Assembly: GCF_014863405.1 (NCBI RefSeq)
Contig: NZ_JACZZA010000009.1
Location: 62,001-126,000 of the forward strand
Length of the DNA: 64,000 nucleotides
Direction: 5' to 3'
Source of the DNA: Dyella acidiphila
Lineage (GTDB): Bacteria > Pseudomonadota > Gammaproteobacteria > Xanthomonadales > Rhodanobacteraceae
Position 1 is the stretch's first letter, and the number at the start of each line of letters is the position of its first letter. The position numbers were made by a program, and so were the translations under genes. The notes below the pieces were generated by a model. The model ran no database searches. It saw only the letters and a list, made by a program, of their open reading frames with translations, and was not told where the DNA came from. Positions 1-8,743 of this stretch are shown piece after piece.

Positions 1-193
1 TATACACCGGACCGGTGGCGGGATTGACGCGCTGCCAGTCCAGCTCGCCGAACGCAGCATCGGCCGACTGGATCTGATCCTCGAAACAGTCGCAGGTCTC
101 GAATACCAGGGTGCCGGGGCCGGCGATGCGCAATGCCGGCGCCTGCTCGGGGCCCATGGCGTAAATCAGATGGTTGCGGGTGACGCGATGCAC
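1..193 (-). CDS. Acetamidase/formamidase family protein, N-terminal fragment
   Basis: The first 64 codons of a gene that continues past the left edge of the window. The reading frame has the N-terminal signature of the FmdA/AmdA amidase family: an ETCDCF stretch followed by a polar segment and NPATGPVY, matching the family pattern of an acidic ETxD/C-F motif and an N/HPxTGPV motif. Such enzymes hydrolyse formamide or short aliphatic amides to ammonia and the acid in the cytoplasm. The start chosen is GTG (191-193) because a strong AAGGAGG lies 4 nt upstream; an in-frame ATG 12 codons later has no comparable site. Substrate cannot be judged from the fragment. Confidence 0.72.
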   Translation of the reverse strand, partial: MHRVTRNHLIYAMGPEQAPALRIAGPGTLVFETCDCFEDQIQSADAAFGELDWQRVNPATGPVY

Positions 194-242
194 AGGACCT
201 CCTTGCGGCGATCGACTTTCGCCGACAGATCAGAACCAACGA

Positions 243-321
243 TACCTAGGTGTCCGCCTACGGTGCAGGAAGGGCTTTGGGCAAGATATAAGTCAGATCC
301 TAAATGCAGCTACCTAGGTGT
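243..321. promoter_or_regulatory. Two TACCTAGGTGT direct repeats upstream of the amidase gene
   Basis: The 11-mer TACCTAGGTGT occurs at 243-253 and again at 311-321, 68 bp apart, in the intergenic region upstream of the amidase start (193, minus strand). Each copy contains the 8-bp palindrome ACCTAGGT. Repeated palindromic cores of this sort are typical of regulator binding sites, so these may control the amidase gene; no regulator is visible in the window and the assignment is inference. Confidence 0.35.
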
Positions 322-334
322 AGAACGCGGGCAT

Positions 335-366
335 AAAAAAAGCCGCGGAGATCCGCGGCTTTTTTC
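335..366 (-). terminator. Intrinsic terminator of the rpsB-tsf operon
   Basis: A 9-bp perfect stem (AGCCGCGGA at 341-349 with its complement at 352-360) is flanked by A-runs on the left and T-runs on the right, so it can act in both directions. It sits 19 nt beyond the tsf stop codon and would end rpsB-tsf transcription on the minus strand. Confidence 0.9.
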
Positions 367-384
367 GTAGGCGTTGCCCGGTTA

Positions 385-1266
385 TCAGGCGAGGCCGGCT
401 TGCTTCATCACTTCGGCGGCGAAGTCGTCCTGCACCTTCTCGATGCCTTCGCCCACGGCCAGGCGGGCCACCGAGATCACGTCGGCGCCTTCCTTCTTCA
501 GGGCGTCGCCAACCGTGGTGTTGGTGTCCAGCACATAGGCCTGGCCGAGCAGGGTCACTTCGGAAATGATCTTGCTGACCTTGCCGCCGACGATCTTTTC
601 CAGGATCTCGGCCGGCTTGGCCTTGTCCTTCTCGGACATCTGGCTCAGCGCGATGTCCTTTTCCTTGGCCAGGAAGTCGGCCGGCACCTCTTCGGCGCGC
701 ACATAGGCCGGGTTCATCGCCGCCACGTGCATGGCGATGCCCTTGGCCAGGTCTTCCGAGCCGCCCTTCAGGGCCACCAGCACGCCGATGCGGCCGCCGT
801 GGATGTAGGCGGCGGTCACGCCGTCATTGGCCACGCGCGCCATGCGGCGCACCTGGATGTTCTCGCCGATGGTGGCGACCAGGGCCTTGGCGGCTTCTTC
901 GACCGTGCCGCCGCCCGGATAGGCAGCAGCCTTCAGCGCGTCGATGTCGCTGGCGCCGGACTTCAGCGCCACGTCGGCGACGTTGTCGCTGAACTTCACG
1001 AAATCGGGGTTCTTGGTGACGAAGTCGGTTTCGCAGTTCACTTCCACCAGCACGGCGGCGCCGTTGCCCTGGGCGGTGACGATGCGGCCTTCGGCGGCCA
1101 CGCGGCCGGCCTTCTTGTCGGCCTTGGCCAGACCCGACTTGCGCAGCCATTCCATGGCGACTTCGATGTCGCCATTGTTTTCAACCAGTGCCTTCTTGCA
1201 CTCCATCATGCCGGCGCCGGAGCGCTCGCGCAGTTCCTTGACCAGTTGGGCGGAGATATCAGCCAT
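385..1266 (-). CDS. tsf: Translation elongation factor Ts
   Basis: EF-Ts, the guanine-nucleotide exchange factor that regenerates EF-Tu-GTP in the cytoplasm. The 293-residue protein has the N-terminal UBA-like helices with the family signature [15 protein letters not shown] (residues 13-27) and the TDFV motif (80-83) that inserts into EF-Tu. Length is close to E. coli EF-Ts (283 aa). It lies 63 bp downstream of rpsB on the same strand, the near-universal rpsB-tsf order, and is followed by a strong intrinsic terminator. Confidence 0.98.
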   Translation of the reverse strand: MADISAQLVKELRERSGAGMMECKKALVENNGDIEVAMEWLRKSGLAKADKKAGRVAAEGRIVTAQGNGAAVLVEVNCETDFVTKNPDFVKFSDNVADVALKSGASDIDALKAAAYPGGGTVEEAAKALVATIGENIQVRRMARVANDGVTAAYIHGGRIGVLVALKGGSEDLAKGIAMHVAAMNPAYVRAEEVPADFLAKEKDIALSQMSEKDKAKPAEILEKIVGGKVSKIISEVTLLGQAYVLDTNTTVGDALKKEGADVISVARLAVGEGIEKVQDDFAAEVMKQAGLA

Positions 1267-1329
1267 TGCAAAGTTCCTCGGGAATCTTGGTGATGCCGCG
1301 GCGGGATCCCGCCGCGGCAGCGGAGAGGC

Positions 1330-2223
1330 TTAGTCGGCGTCGCCGGCTTCCTGCGAACGGCCGCCACGGCCGCCGCGACCGCCACGGCGATCGTCGCGGT
1401 CGCCGCCGCGCGGGCCGCCCTTCTTGGCCGGCGGGTTGCGGCGCGGTGCTGCGGCGCGGCGCTCGTCGTCCTTGGCGACCGGGTTGCCTTCTTCGTCCAG
1501 TTCGACGAATTCGTTGGCATCGCCCTGGGCGGCGGCCGGAGCGGCAGCCTTGCCTTCAAGGATCGAGTCGGCAGCGGCGCGGGCGTACAGCTGGATCGCG
1601 CGGATGGCGTCGTCGTTGCCCGGGATGGCGTAGTCGACCAGTTCCGGGTTGTAGTTGGTATCGACCACGGCGATCACCGGGATGCCGAGCTTCTTGGCTT
1701 CCTGCACGGCGATGTTTTCATGGCCGATATCGACCACGAACAGCGCGTCGGGCAGGCGGTTCATGTTCTTGATGCCGCCCAGCGAGTTTTCCAGCTTGGC
1801 GCGCTCGCGGCGCAGCGACAGCACTTCGTGCTTGACCAGCTTCTCGAAGCTGCCGTCGGTTTCAGCTGCTTCCAGCTCCTTCAGGCGGGCGACCGACTGC
1901 TTGACGGTGCGGAAGTTGGTCAGCATGCCGCCGAGCCAGCGGGCGGTGACGAAGGGCATGCCGGCGCGGCTGGCTTCTTCGGCCAGGGCTTCGCGGGCGG
2001 AGCGCTTGGTGCCCACGAACAGCACGGTGCCGCGCTTCTGCGCCAGACCCGACAGGAAGTTCATCGCGTCGGTGAACAGCGGCAAGGTCTTTTCGAGGTT
2101 GATGATGTGGATCTTGCCGCGGGCGCCAAAGATGTACGGAGCCATCTTCGGGTTCCAGTAGCGGGTCTGGTGACCGAAATGCACGCCAGCTTCCAACATC
2201 TGACGCATGGTGACTTGAGCCAT
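1330..2223 (-). CDS. rpsB: 30S ribosomal protein S2, with an Arg/Gly-rich C-terminal tail
   Basis: Ribosomal protein S2 of the small subunit. The start is the ATG at 2221-2223 giving [10 protein letters not shown], with GGAG 8 nt upstream; the S2 signature [15 protein letters not shown] follows at residues 13-27. The protein is 297 aa against about 241 in E. coli. The extra residues are a low-complexity C-terminal extension: an acidic/alanine stretch, then a basic region with RGGRGGRGG close to the end. The S2 core looks intact, so the tail is an addition and not a fusion to a recognisable domain. First gene of the rpsB-tsf operon. Confidence 0.96.
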   Translation of the reverse strand: MAQVTMRQMLEAGVHFGHQTRYWNPKMAPYIFGARGKIHIINLEKTLPLFTDAMNFLSGLAQKRGTVLFVGTKRSAREALAEEASRAGMPFVTARWLGGMLTNFRTVKQSVARLKELEAAETDGSFEKLVKHEVLSLRRERAKLENSLGGIKNMNRLPDALFVVDIGHENIAVQEAKKLGIPVIAVVDTNYNPELVDYAIPGNDDAIRAIQLYARAAADSILEGKAAAPAAAQGDANEFVELDEEGNPVAKDDERRAAAPRRNPPAKKGGPRGGDRDDRRGGRGGRGGRSQEAGDAD

Positions 2224-2531
2224 GGTAGTACTCCTGCAATGGGCCTTTTTCGATTGGCCCGGGGGTTGGGACCTCCACGTATCCCCGGCTTCGACCGCGT
2301 TGCCCATGGCTTGAAGAGGGCAGCCGCGGCACCCCGAAGGCGGTGCCGATACGTGTGTGGCATTAGGTTGGGCTTGTACCGCGGCGCGGTTACAATCCCA
2401 GCTCGATTTGCGCCGTGCGGGCCACCAGGTGGCCGGAAGCGGTCTGCAAAACCCGGAAATTGTAGCCGGGATCACCGCTTCGCGGCAAGTTGCTGGTTTT
2501 TCGGAACTTTGCCGCCATATGACACTGACTT
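2224..2531. other. rpsB-map divergent intergenic region with a structured rpsB leader
   Basis: This 308-bp gene-free stretch separates the divergent rpsB and map genes. Read toward rpsB it contains two hairpins: a 6-bp GGCACC/GGTGCC stem (2328-2347) and a GGGCC/GGCCC stem (2241-2260) just upstream of the rpsB ribosome-binding site. In gammaproteobacteria S2 represses its own mRNA through a structured rpsB leader, and this arrangement is compatible with that. I could not identify a convincing promoter for either gene. Confidence 0.4.
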
Positions 2532-3296
2532 ATGGCCATTACCCTCAAATCAGTCCAAGACCTCGAAGGCATGCGCGTCGCCGGCCAGCTGGCGGCCGAA
2601 GTGCTGGCCATGCTCAAGGAGCACGTCAAGCCCGGCGTCACCACCGAGGACCTGGACCGGCTCGCCTACGAGCACATTGTGAATGTGCAGAAGGCGACCC
2701 CGGCCAATGTGGGCTACCACGGCTTCCCCAAGACCTTGTGCACCTCGGTCAACCATGTGATCTGCCATGGCATTCCCAGCCCGGGCAAGGTGCTGAAGGA
2801 CGGCGACATCATCAATCTCGACGTCACCGTCATCAAAGATGGCTGGCACGGCGATACCAGCCGCATGTACTTCGTCGGCGCCCCCGGCGTGCTGGCCAAG
2901 CGGCTGGTGGACACCACCCACGAGGCGATGATGCGCGGCATCCAGGCGGTGCGCCCCGGCGCCACCCTGGGCGATGTGGGCCACGCGATCCAGAAGCATG
3001 CCGAAGCGGCCGGCTTCTCGATCGTGCGCGAGTACTGCGGCCACGGCATCGGCAAGGTCTATCACGACGAGCCACAGGTGCTGCACTACGGCAAGCCCGG
3101 CACTGGCGTGGTGCTGCAGAAGGGCATGACCTTCACCGTCGAGCCGATGGTCAACGCCGGCAAGCCGCATACCAAGCAGCTGCCCGACGGCTGGACCGTG
3201 GTGACCAAGGATCATTCGCTCTCCGCGCAGTGGGAACACACCATCGCGGTGACCGACGACGGCTACGAGATCCTCACGCCCTGGCCGGACGCGTAA
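2532..3296 (+). CDS. map: Type I methionine aminopeptidase
   Basis: Removes the initiator methionine from nascent proteins. The 254-residue sequence places all five metal ligands at the E. coli MetAP numbers: Asp97 (in INLDVT), Asp108 (HGDTSRMY), His171 (CGHGIGKVYH), Glu204 (FTVEPMV) and Glu235 (QWEHTI). It lacks an N-terminal extension, as expected for a bacterial type Ia enzyme. Transcribed divergently from rpsB and followed on the same strand by glnD, a map-glnD order common in gammaproteobacteria. Confidence 0.98.
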   Translation: MAITLKSVQDLEGMRVAGQLAAEVLAMLKEHVKPGVTTEDLDRLAYEHIVNVQKATPANVGYHGFPKTLCTSVNHVICHGIPSPGKVLKDGDIINLDVTVIKDGWHGDTSRMYFVGAPGVLAKRLVDTTHEAMMRGIQAVRPGATLGDVGHAIQKHAEAAGFSIVREYCGHGIGKVYHDEPQVLHYGKPGTGVVLQKGMTFTVEPMVNAGKPHTKQLPDGWTVVTKDHSLSAQWEHTIAVTDDGYEILTPWPDA

Positions 3297-3432
3297 GCGT
3301 TTTCCGGGGCCGGCGGCGCAAGCGCCAGCCCCGCATGCGCGAAGGGCGATCAGTTCAACGCCGGCCTTGCCCACTGCCATCGCAGAGTGGGTACGCTTCA
3401 GTGCTCAGCCCTGTTGCCCGCGCCGCTTCCCC

Positions 3433-6081
3433 ATGACGTCATCCGCCCATCCGCTTCCACCCTTGCCACGCCTGCCGGTTGCCGTGCCCCGCTCGGGCGT
3501 CTCGGCCGAAGCACGCCGCGCGTTGCGGCAATTGCTCGGCGACCTGGATCGCGCCATTGCGGTGGCGTTTCGCGATGGTGCCGATGCCAGCGAACTGGCG
3601 CGCCGGCGCGGCGATTCGGTCACGCGCATCGTGGTGCATGTGTGGATGGCCTGCCTGGGCGAGGTGAATGACGCGGCGCTGTTCGCCATCGGCGGTTTCG
3701 GGCGCGGCTTGTTGTTTCCCTATTCGGATATCGACTTGCTGGCGCTGGTCGAGCAGCCCGACGCATCACGCCTGCGTGCGTTGGAGCAATGCTTTGCCAC
3801 GCTGTGGGACGTGGGCCTTAAAGTCGGCCACGCCGTGCGCGAGCCGGTGCAGTGCAAGTCCCTGGCGGCCGCCGAAGCAAGCGTATTTACCAGCCTGCTG
3901 GATGCGCGGCGCCTGGCCGGCGATCCCTCGCTGGACCTTCGCCTGCGCGCGATCGTCGACGCGCCGGAGATGTGGCCGCCGCGCGAATACCTGCAGGCGC
4001 GCCTGGCCGAACGCGATGCACGGCACGCGCGCTACGACGACACCGCCTACAACCTCGAGCCCAACCTGAAAGACGGCCCCGGCGGTCTGCGCACGCTCGA
4101 TTCGCTGCGCTGGCTGGGCAAGCGTCTGGCGCATGCCAATGACTTCCCCGACATGGTCACCGAGGGCCTGCTCGATCCGGCCGAATGCGACACGCTGCTA
4201 CAGGCCGAAGCCACCTTGCGGCGCTATCGATTTGCGCTGCACCTGGAAGCGGGACGGCCGGAAGAGCGATTGCTGTTCGATTACCAGCGCGCGATTGCCG
4301 CGCGGCTGGGCTTCGAAGACGAGCACGAAAAAAATCTTGGCGTCGAGCAATTCATGCAGGGCTATTACCGCGCGGCCAGCCAGGTCGAGCGCCTCGGCAT
4401 CCAGATCGCCGAGCGCTTCGAAGAAATGCTGGAGCCGCCCAGCGCCGAGCAGGCGGTGGGCGCCGATTTCATCCGCTACGGCGCCCGCATGGCGGTACGC
4501 GATCCGGATCTGTTCGTGCACCGCCCGGCGGCGCTGGTCGACATCTTCATCGCGCGGCTCGATCAGCAAGGCGTGATCGGCTTTACTGCCGACACCATGC
4601 GCCGCATCCACCAGGCCACGGCGGCGCTGGATGGTCGGCTGGCCGACGATCCGGATGTGCTGGTGTCGTTCCTGCGCCTGCTGCGGCGTGGCGCGCCGGC
4701 GGTGGACGCGTTGTGGCGCATGAATCGCCATGGCTTGCTGGCGGCGATCCTGCCGGCGTTCGGCAAGGTATTCGGGCGCATGCAGTACGACCTGTTCCAT
4801 GTGTACACGGTCGACGAACACACCTTGCGCGTGTTGCGCAATGTGGCGCGTTTTGCCGATCTCGCCACGCAGGCCGAGTTTCCGCTGGGCTGCGAGGTGT
4901 GGGCGACGCTGCCCAAACCGGAGGTGCTGCTGCTGGCGGCCTTGTTCCACGATATCGCCAAAGGCCGCGGTGGCGATCATTCCGTGCTGGGCGAAGAAGA
5001 CGCGCGCGCCTTCGGCAAGAAAATCGGCCTGCCCGAGGACGACATCGAGCGCGTTGCGTGGCTGGTGCGCTGGCATTTGCTGATGAGCACCACCGCGCAG
5101 CGCCAGGACATTACCGATCCGGATGTGGTGCATCGCTTCGCCAATGCGGTGGGCGGGCGCGAACGCCTGGGCCAGCTGTATCTGCTGACCATCGCCGACA
5201 TCATCGGCACCAGCCCGCGCCTGTGGAATGCATGGAAGGACCGGCTGCTGGCAGACCTGTACACCGCCACGCGCTACGCCTTGCGGCGTGACGCCAAACC
5301 CTCCTCGGGCGCGGCTGCGCGCGCGCAGAACTGCCGCGAACAGGCGCTGGCGCTGCTCGTGGCCGACGGTAAGGACGCGCAGGCGGTGACCCGGCTGTGG
5401 GACAGCTTCCCGATGCTGAGTTTCCTGCGCCATCGTCCCGAACAGATCGCCTGGCAGACCGCTGCGATCCTGCATGGCGAAGGCAAGCTGCCGCTGATTG
5501 CGGTCAACCCCTTGTCGGTGCGCGGCAGCACGGAGCTGTTTGTGTATGCGCCCGATCGCGACGGCTTGTTCGCCAACGTCACCGCGATGCTCGACCGGCT
5601 GCATTTTTCGGTGATGGAGGCGCGCGTGCTCAGCTCGCCCGACGGCAAGGCGATGGATACCTTCCTGCTGCTGGAAGCGGAAACGCAAAAGCCTGCGACG
5701 CACGAGCGCGCCGACGAACTGCATCAGCGCCTGCAGCGTGCGCTGGCGCAGTCGGCGCCGATCATGCCGCCCCGGCGCAGCATGTCGCGGCATCTGAAGC
5801 ACTTCCAGATGGCGCCGCGGATCGACTTCAAGCAGGCGGACGGGCGTACCCAGATGGCCCTGGTCTGCAGCGACCGCCCAGGCCTGCTGGCTGCTGTCAC
5901 GCAAGTGATGATGGCCTGCGAGGTGCGCGTGCACGATGCGCGCATCGCCACCTTCGGCGAACGGGTGGAAGACTTTTTCCAGCTGACCGACCGCCGCAAT
6001 GCGCCGCTGGGCGAGACACAGCAACAGCGTCTGTGGCAGGCTTTGACAGAGCGGATCGGACCACAGAGCTTGTCCGCATAG
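3433..6081 (+). CDS. glnD: Bifunctional PII uridylyltransferase / uridylyl-removing enzyme
   Basis: GlnD senses glutamine and uridylylates or de-uridylylates PII proteins, setting nitrogen-assimilation activity. From the ATG at 3433 it is 882 aa (E. coli 890). Domain order: nucleotidyltransferase with GGFGRG...SDIDLL; GlnE/D-type helical domain; HD phosphohydrolase with LFHDIAKGRGGDHS for the uridylyl-removing reaction; then two ACT domains near the C-terminus (APDRDGLFANVTAML and CSDRPGLLAAVTQVM) that bind glutamine. A TTG 22 codons upstream is in frame, but the residues it would add do not look like GlnD. No clear ribosome-binding site precedes 3433, so the exact start is uncertain. Confidence 0.96.
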   Translation: MTSSAHPLPPLPRLPVAVPRSGVSAEARRALRQLLGDLDRAIAVAFRDGADASELARRRGDSVTRIVVHVWMACLGEVNDAALFAIGGFGRGLLFPYSDIDLLALVEQPDASRLRALEQCFATLWDVGLKVGHAVREPVQCKSLAAAEASVFTSLLDARRLAGDPSLDLRLRAIVDAPEMWPPREYLQARLAERDARHARYDDTAYNLEPNLKDGPGGLRTLDSLRWLGKRLAHANDFPDMVTEGLLDPAECDTLLQAEATLRRYRFALHLEAGRPEERLLFDYQRAIAARLGFEDEHEKNLGVEQFMQGYYRAASQVERLGIQIAERFEEMLEPPSAEQAVGADFIRYGARMAVRDPDLFVHRPAALVDIFIARLDQQGVIGFTADTMRRIHQATAALDGRLADDPDVLVSFLRLLRRGAPAVDALWRMNRHGLLAAILPAFGKVFGRMQYDLFHVYTVDEHTLRVLRNVARFADLATQAEFPLGCEVWATLPKPEVLLLAALFHDIAKGRGGDHSVLGEEDARAFGKKIGLPEDDIERVAWLVRWHLLMSTTAQRQDITDPDVVHRFANAVGGRERLGQLYLLTIADIIGTSPRLWNAWKDRLLADLYTATRYALRRDAKPSSGAAARAQNCREQALALLVADGKDAQAVTRLWDSFPMLSFLRHRPEQIAWQTAAILHGEGKLPLIAVNPLSVRGSTELFVYAPDRDGLFANVTAMLDRLHFSVMEARVLSSPDGKAMDTFLLLEAETQKPATHERADELHQRLQRALAQSAPIMPPRRSMSRHLKHFQMAPRIDFKQADGRTQMALVCSDRPGLLAAVTQVMMACEVRVHDARIATFGERVEDFFQLTDRRNAPLGETQQQRLWQALTERIGPQSLSA

Positions 6082-6198
6082 CCCCCGGGCTGTGCGTCAT
6101 GCTGCAAGGAATGATTTCCCGCGGGGCTGCATGCAGGCGGCCTGCCATCCCCATTTCCCTCTCCGTTTGGCTGACTTTGCCAAGAAGGCTGCGTGTCC

Positions 6199-6696
6199 AT
6201 GTCCACCTCGCACAAGATTCTGAAAATCGCCCGCCAGGTTCATCTCTATCTCGGCGTATTCATCGCCCCGGCGCTGCTGTTCTTTGCGCTTACCGGCGGC
6301 CTGCAGGTTTTCAGCCTGCATGAAACCACCCGCGGCAGCGACTACAAGCCGCCGGCCTGGCTGGTGACGCTGGCGCAGCTGCACAAGAAGCAGACCACGG
6401 TGGTGCCGGTGCACAAGCCGCGGCCGATGGATGCCGACAATCACGCCGCGGCCGCCCCCAGTCCGGCACCGGTTGTCGCGGCAGTACCTGCGGCGCCGAG
6501 CAAGGCGGACATGCCGCGCGCGGATTCGAAACATCCGCTGCCGCTGAAAATCTTCTCGGCGCTGGTGGCGCTGGGCCTGTTCGTCTCCACGCTGATCGGC
6601 CTGTACATGGCGTATCGCTATACACGCCGGCCGGCCCTGATCACCGGCCTGCTGCTGGCCGGCATCGTGGTGCCGGTCGTACTCGCTCTTATCTAG
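6199..6696 (+). CDS. PepSY-associated membrane protein (small PepSY_TM type)
   Basis: A 165-residue inner-membrane protein. It opens with RQVHLYLGVFIAPALLFFAL, the typical first transmembrane segment of PepSY_TM proteins, continues through an Ala/Pro-rich, presumably periplasmic stretch (about residues 70-110) and ends with two closely spaced hydrophobic segments. The family is often linked to iron uptake or reductase functions, but nothing here fixes a role. An in-frame GTG lies two codons upstream at 6193; AGAAGG at 6183-6188 suits either start. It stands alone between glnD and dapD. Confidence 0.7.
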   Translation: MSTSHKILKIARQVHLYLGVFIAPALLFFALTGGLQVFSLHETTRGSDYKPPAWLVTLAQLHKKQTTVVPVHKPRPMDADNHAAAAPSPAPVVAAVPAAPSKADMPRADSKHPLPLKIFSALVALGLFVSTLIGLYMAYRYTRRPALITGLLLAGIVVPVVLALI

Positions 6697-6776
6697 GCGC
6701 TCTTGACCCGCGCCATACATCGCCGCAAGGCCGCTGGTTGTAATCTTCACCATTCGAACCGAAACGCGAGTCTTCC

Positions 6777-7604
6777 ATGCAGTCCATCGAGAGCCTGATC
6801 AACGACGCCTTCGAGCGCCGCAACGACCTCACCCAGAGCGAAATCGAAACCCATCTGCGCCCCGCGCTGACCCAGGTGATGGATCTGCTCGAAACGGGCG
6901 AACAGCGCGTTGCCGCGCCGGACGGAAAGGGTGGCTGGACCGTCAATCAATGGCTGAAGAAAGCGGTGCTGCTGTACTTCCGCATCAACGGCAATCGCGT
7001 GGTGGATGGCGGCGCGGCGCAGGCCTTCGACAAGGTGCCGTTGCGCTTTGCGCACGGCAACGATATCGAGCTGGAGAATCTCGGTGCGCGCGTGGTGCCC
7101 GGTGCACTGGTGCGCCGCGGTGCGCATATCGCCAAGGATGCCGTGCTGATGCCCAGCTACGTCAACATCGGCGCCTATGTCGGTGCCGGCAGCATGGTGG
7201 ATACCTGGGCCACGGTCGGCTCCTGCGCGCAGATCGGCGCCGGTGTGCATCTGTCCGGCGGCGTCGGCATCGGTGGCGTGCTGGAGCCGCTGCAGGCCAA
7301 TCCCACCATCATCGAGGACAACTGCTTTATCGGCGCGCGTTCGGAAGTGGTGGAGGGCGTGGTGGTGGAGCGCGGCAGCGTGATCGGCATGGGCGTGTTC
7401 CTGGGCCAGTCCACGCGCATCTACAACCGCGCCACCGGCGAAGTCAGCTACGGTCGCGTGCCCGCCGGCAGCGTGGTGGTAGCCGGCAATCTGCCGGCCA
7501 AGGACGGTACGCACAGTCTGTACGCCGCGATCATCGTCAAGCAGGTGGACGAGAAAACGCGCAGCAAGACCGGCATCAACGAACTGCTGCGCAGCGGCGA
7601 ATAA
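6777..7604 (+). CDS. dapD: Tetrahydrodipicolinate N-succinyltransferase
   Basis: Catalyses succinyl-CoA-dependent N-succinylation of tetrahydrodipicolinate, the branch-point step of the succinylase route to meso-diaminopimelate and lysine. The 275 aa length equals the family norm. After an N-terminal helical domain the centre is a left-handed beta-helix built from hexapeptide repeats (for example [18 protein letters not shown] and [19 protein letters not shown]), ending in the usual C-terminal domain. First gene of a four-gene run (dapD, ceramidase-like, ArsC-like, dapE) with gaps of 5 nt or less or overlaps. Confidence 0.97.
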   Translation: MQSIESLINDAFERRNDLTQSEIETHLRPALTQVMDLLETGEQRVAAPDGKGGWTVNQWLKKAVLLYFRINGNRVVDGGAAQAFDKVPLRFAHGNDIELENLGARVVPGALVRRGAHIAKDAVLMPSYVNIGAYVGAGSMVDTWATVGSCAQIGAGVHLSGGVGIGGVLEPLQANPTIIEDNCFIGARSEVVEGVVVERGSVIGMGVFLGQSTRIYNRATGEVSYGRVPAGSVVVAGNLPAKDGTHSLYAAIIVKQVDEKTRSKTGINELLRSGE

Positions 7605-7609
7605 GCGGC

Positions 7610-8383
7610 ATGTCGGCAAGCTCGCAGCCTGTGCGCGGCCGAGTGTATGCACTGGCCGCGCTTGCGCTGGCGATGCTGATACTCGCATTCGTACTGCCGC
7701 CGTTTGCGCAGCCGCAGCAGTATCACGCCTTCGCCGATCAACGCGCGTGGCTGGGCATTCCCAACTACGGCAATGTCGCTTCCAACGTGATGTTCCTGGT
7801 GGTGGGGCTGGCCGGCCTGCTGGCCATGCGCCAGCCCGCGGTGCAGGCGCTGAACGCCGCTGCGCGCCATGCCTATGCGCTAATGTTCGCCGGCCTGGTC
7901 GTCACCGCCTTCGGTTCGGCGTATTACCACTGGGCGCCATCCGATGTGCGGCTGATGTGGGATCGGCTGCCGATGACCCTGGTATTCATGCCGCTGTTGG
8001 CGGCGACCTATGCCGAGCGCCTGCGTTGGCGCTCCTGGCTGCCGTTGCCGGTGCTGACCTTGCTCGGCGTCGGCAGCGTGCTGTACTGGCGCTTCAGCGG
8101 CAACCTGATGCCGTATTTCGTGGCGCAGGGCGGCTCCATCCTGCTGATCCTGCTGGCGCTGGTGCTGTTGCCCACGCCGTGGACGAAGCGCGGCCTGCTG
8201 TGGTTCGCACTGGGCTGCTATGCCATCGCCTTTGTCAGCGAGAAATGTGACCTGGCGATCTTCCAGCTCACCCACGGCATCCTCAGCGGGCATACCATCA
8301 AGCATCTGGTCGCGGCGGCAGGCTTTTGCTTCATGCTGCAGATGCTGCGGCAACAACACCTCAAGACGGATCCGGATCGATGA
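7610..8383 (+). CDS. Ceramidase-family (CREST-type) multipass membrane hydrolase
   Basis: A 257-residue protein with about seven hydrophobic segments. It carries the residues expected for the alkaline ceramidase/CREST superfamily of zinc-dependent membrane hydrolases: Ser and His in FGSAYYHWAP, Asp in LMWDRLPMT, and a C-terminal HxxxH in GHTIKHLVA. In eukaryotes such enzymes cleave ceramides; bacterial members are mostly uncharacterised and substrate is unknown. It begins 5 nt after dapD and its stop overlaps the next start (ATGA), so it is co-transcribed with lysine genes, although a link to DAP synthesis is not evident. Confidence 0.68.
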   Translation: MSASSQPVRGRVYALAALALAMLILAFVLPPFAQPQQYHAFADQRAWLGIPNYGNVASNVMFLVVGLAGLLAMRQPAVQALNAAARHAYALMFAGLVVTAFGSAYYHWAPSDVRLMWDRLPMTLVFMPLLAATYAERLRWRSWLPLPVLTLLGVGSVLYWRFSGNLMPYFVAQGGSILLILLALVLLPTPWTKRGLLWFALGCYAIAFVSEKCDLAIFQLTHGILSGHTIKHLVAAAGFCFMLQMLRQQHLKTDPDR

Positions 8384-8739
8384 CTGCTCCCACGCTTTAC
8401 GGCCTGCCCAATTGCGATACCTGCAAAAAGGCGCGCAACTGGCTCACCCGCTTCGACGTCGCGCACGAGTTCGTCGACTATCGCGCCCATCCGGTGGCGC
8501 CCGCCACGCTGAAGAGCTGGGCGCAGCAACTGGGCGGCTGGGACAAGCTGGTCAATAAATCCGGTACCACCTGGCGCAATCTGCTGCCGCAGCGCAAGAA
8601 CCCGGCCAGCGATCCGGAGTGGACCTTGTTGTTGAAGGAGTATCCGGCGCTGGTCCGCCGCCCGGTGGTGGTGCAGCCCGATGGTGCGGTGAGCGTGGGT
8701 TTCACCGATAACGGCTTCAAGAAACTGTTCGGGCGTTGA
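8380..8739 (+). CDS. ArsC/Spx/YffB-like thioredoxin-fold reductase
   Basis: A 119-residue thioredoxin-fold protein of the ArsC/YffB family with an N-terminal CDTC motif (residues 12-15, in [15 protein letters not shown]) and the C-terminal RRPVVVQ strand near a [11 protein letters not shown] end. True arsenate reductases have one N-terminal catalytic Cys and three Arg; the CxxC and missing arsenic-resistance neighbours favour the YffB-like subgroup, whose function is poorly defined. Starts on ATGA overlapping the ceramidase-like gene and ends 4 nt before dapE; in many Xanthomonadales such a gene sits between dapD and dapE. Confidence 0.85.
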   Translation: MTAPTLYGLPNCDTCKKARNWLTRFDVAHEFVDYRAHPVAPATLKSWAQQLGGWDKLVNKSGTTWRNLLPQRKNPASDPEWTLLLKEYPALVRRPVVVQPDGAVSVGFTDNGFKKLFGR

Positions 8740-8743
8740 ACCT

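Noticed and set aside
2224-2475. N-terminal extension of rpsB upstream of 2223
   Set aside because: The upstream frame has no S2 similarity, and the ATG at 2221 has a good ribosome-binding site and the exact S2 N-terminus.
4198-6024. 608-codon open frame opposite glnD
   Set aside because: Antisense to a highly conserved gene, no domain and no independent start signal; an artefact of GC-rich codon usage.
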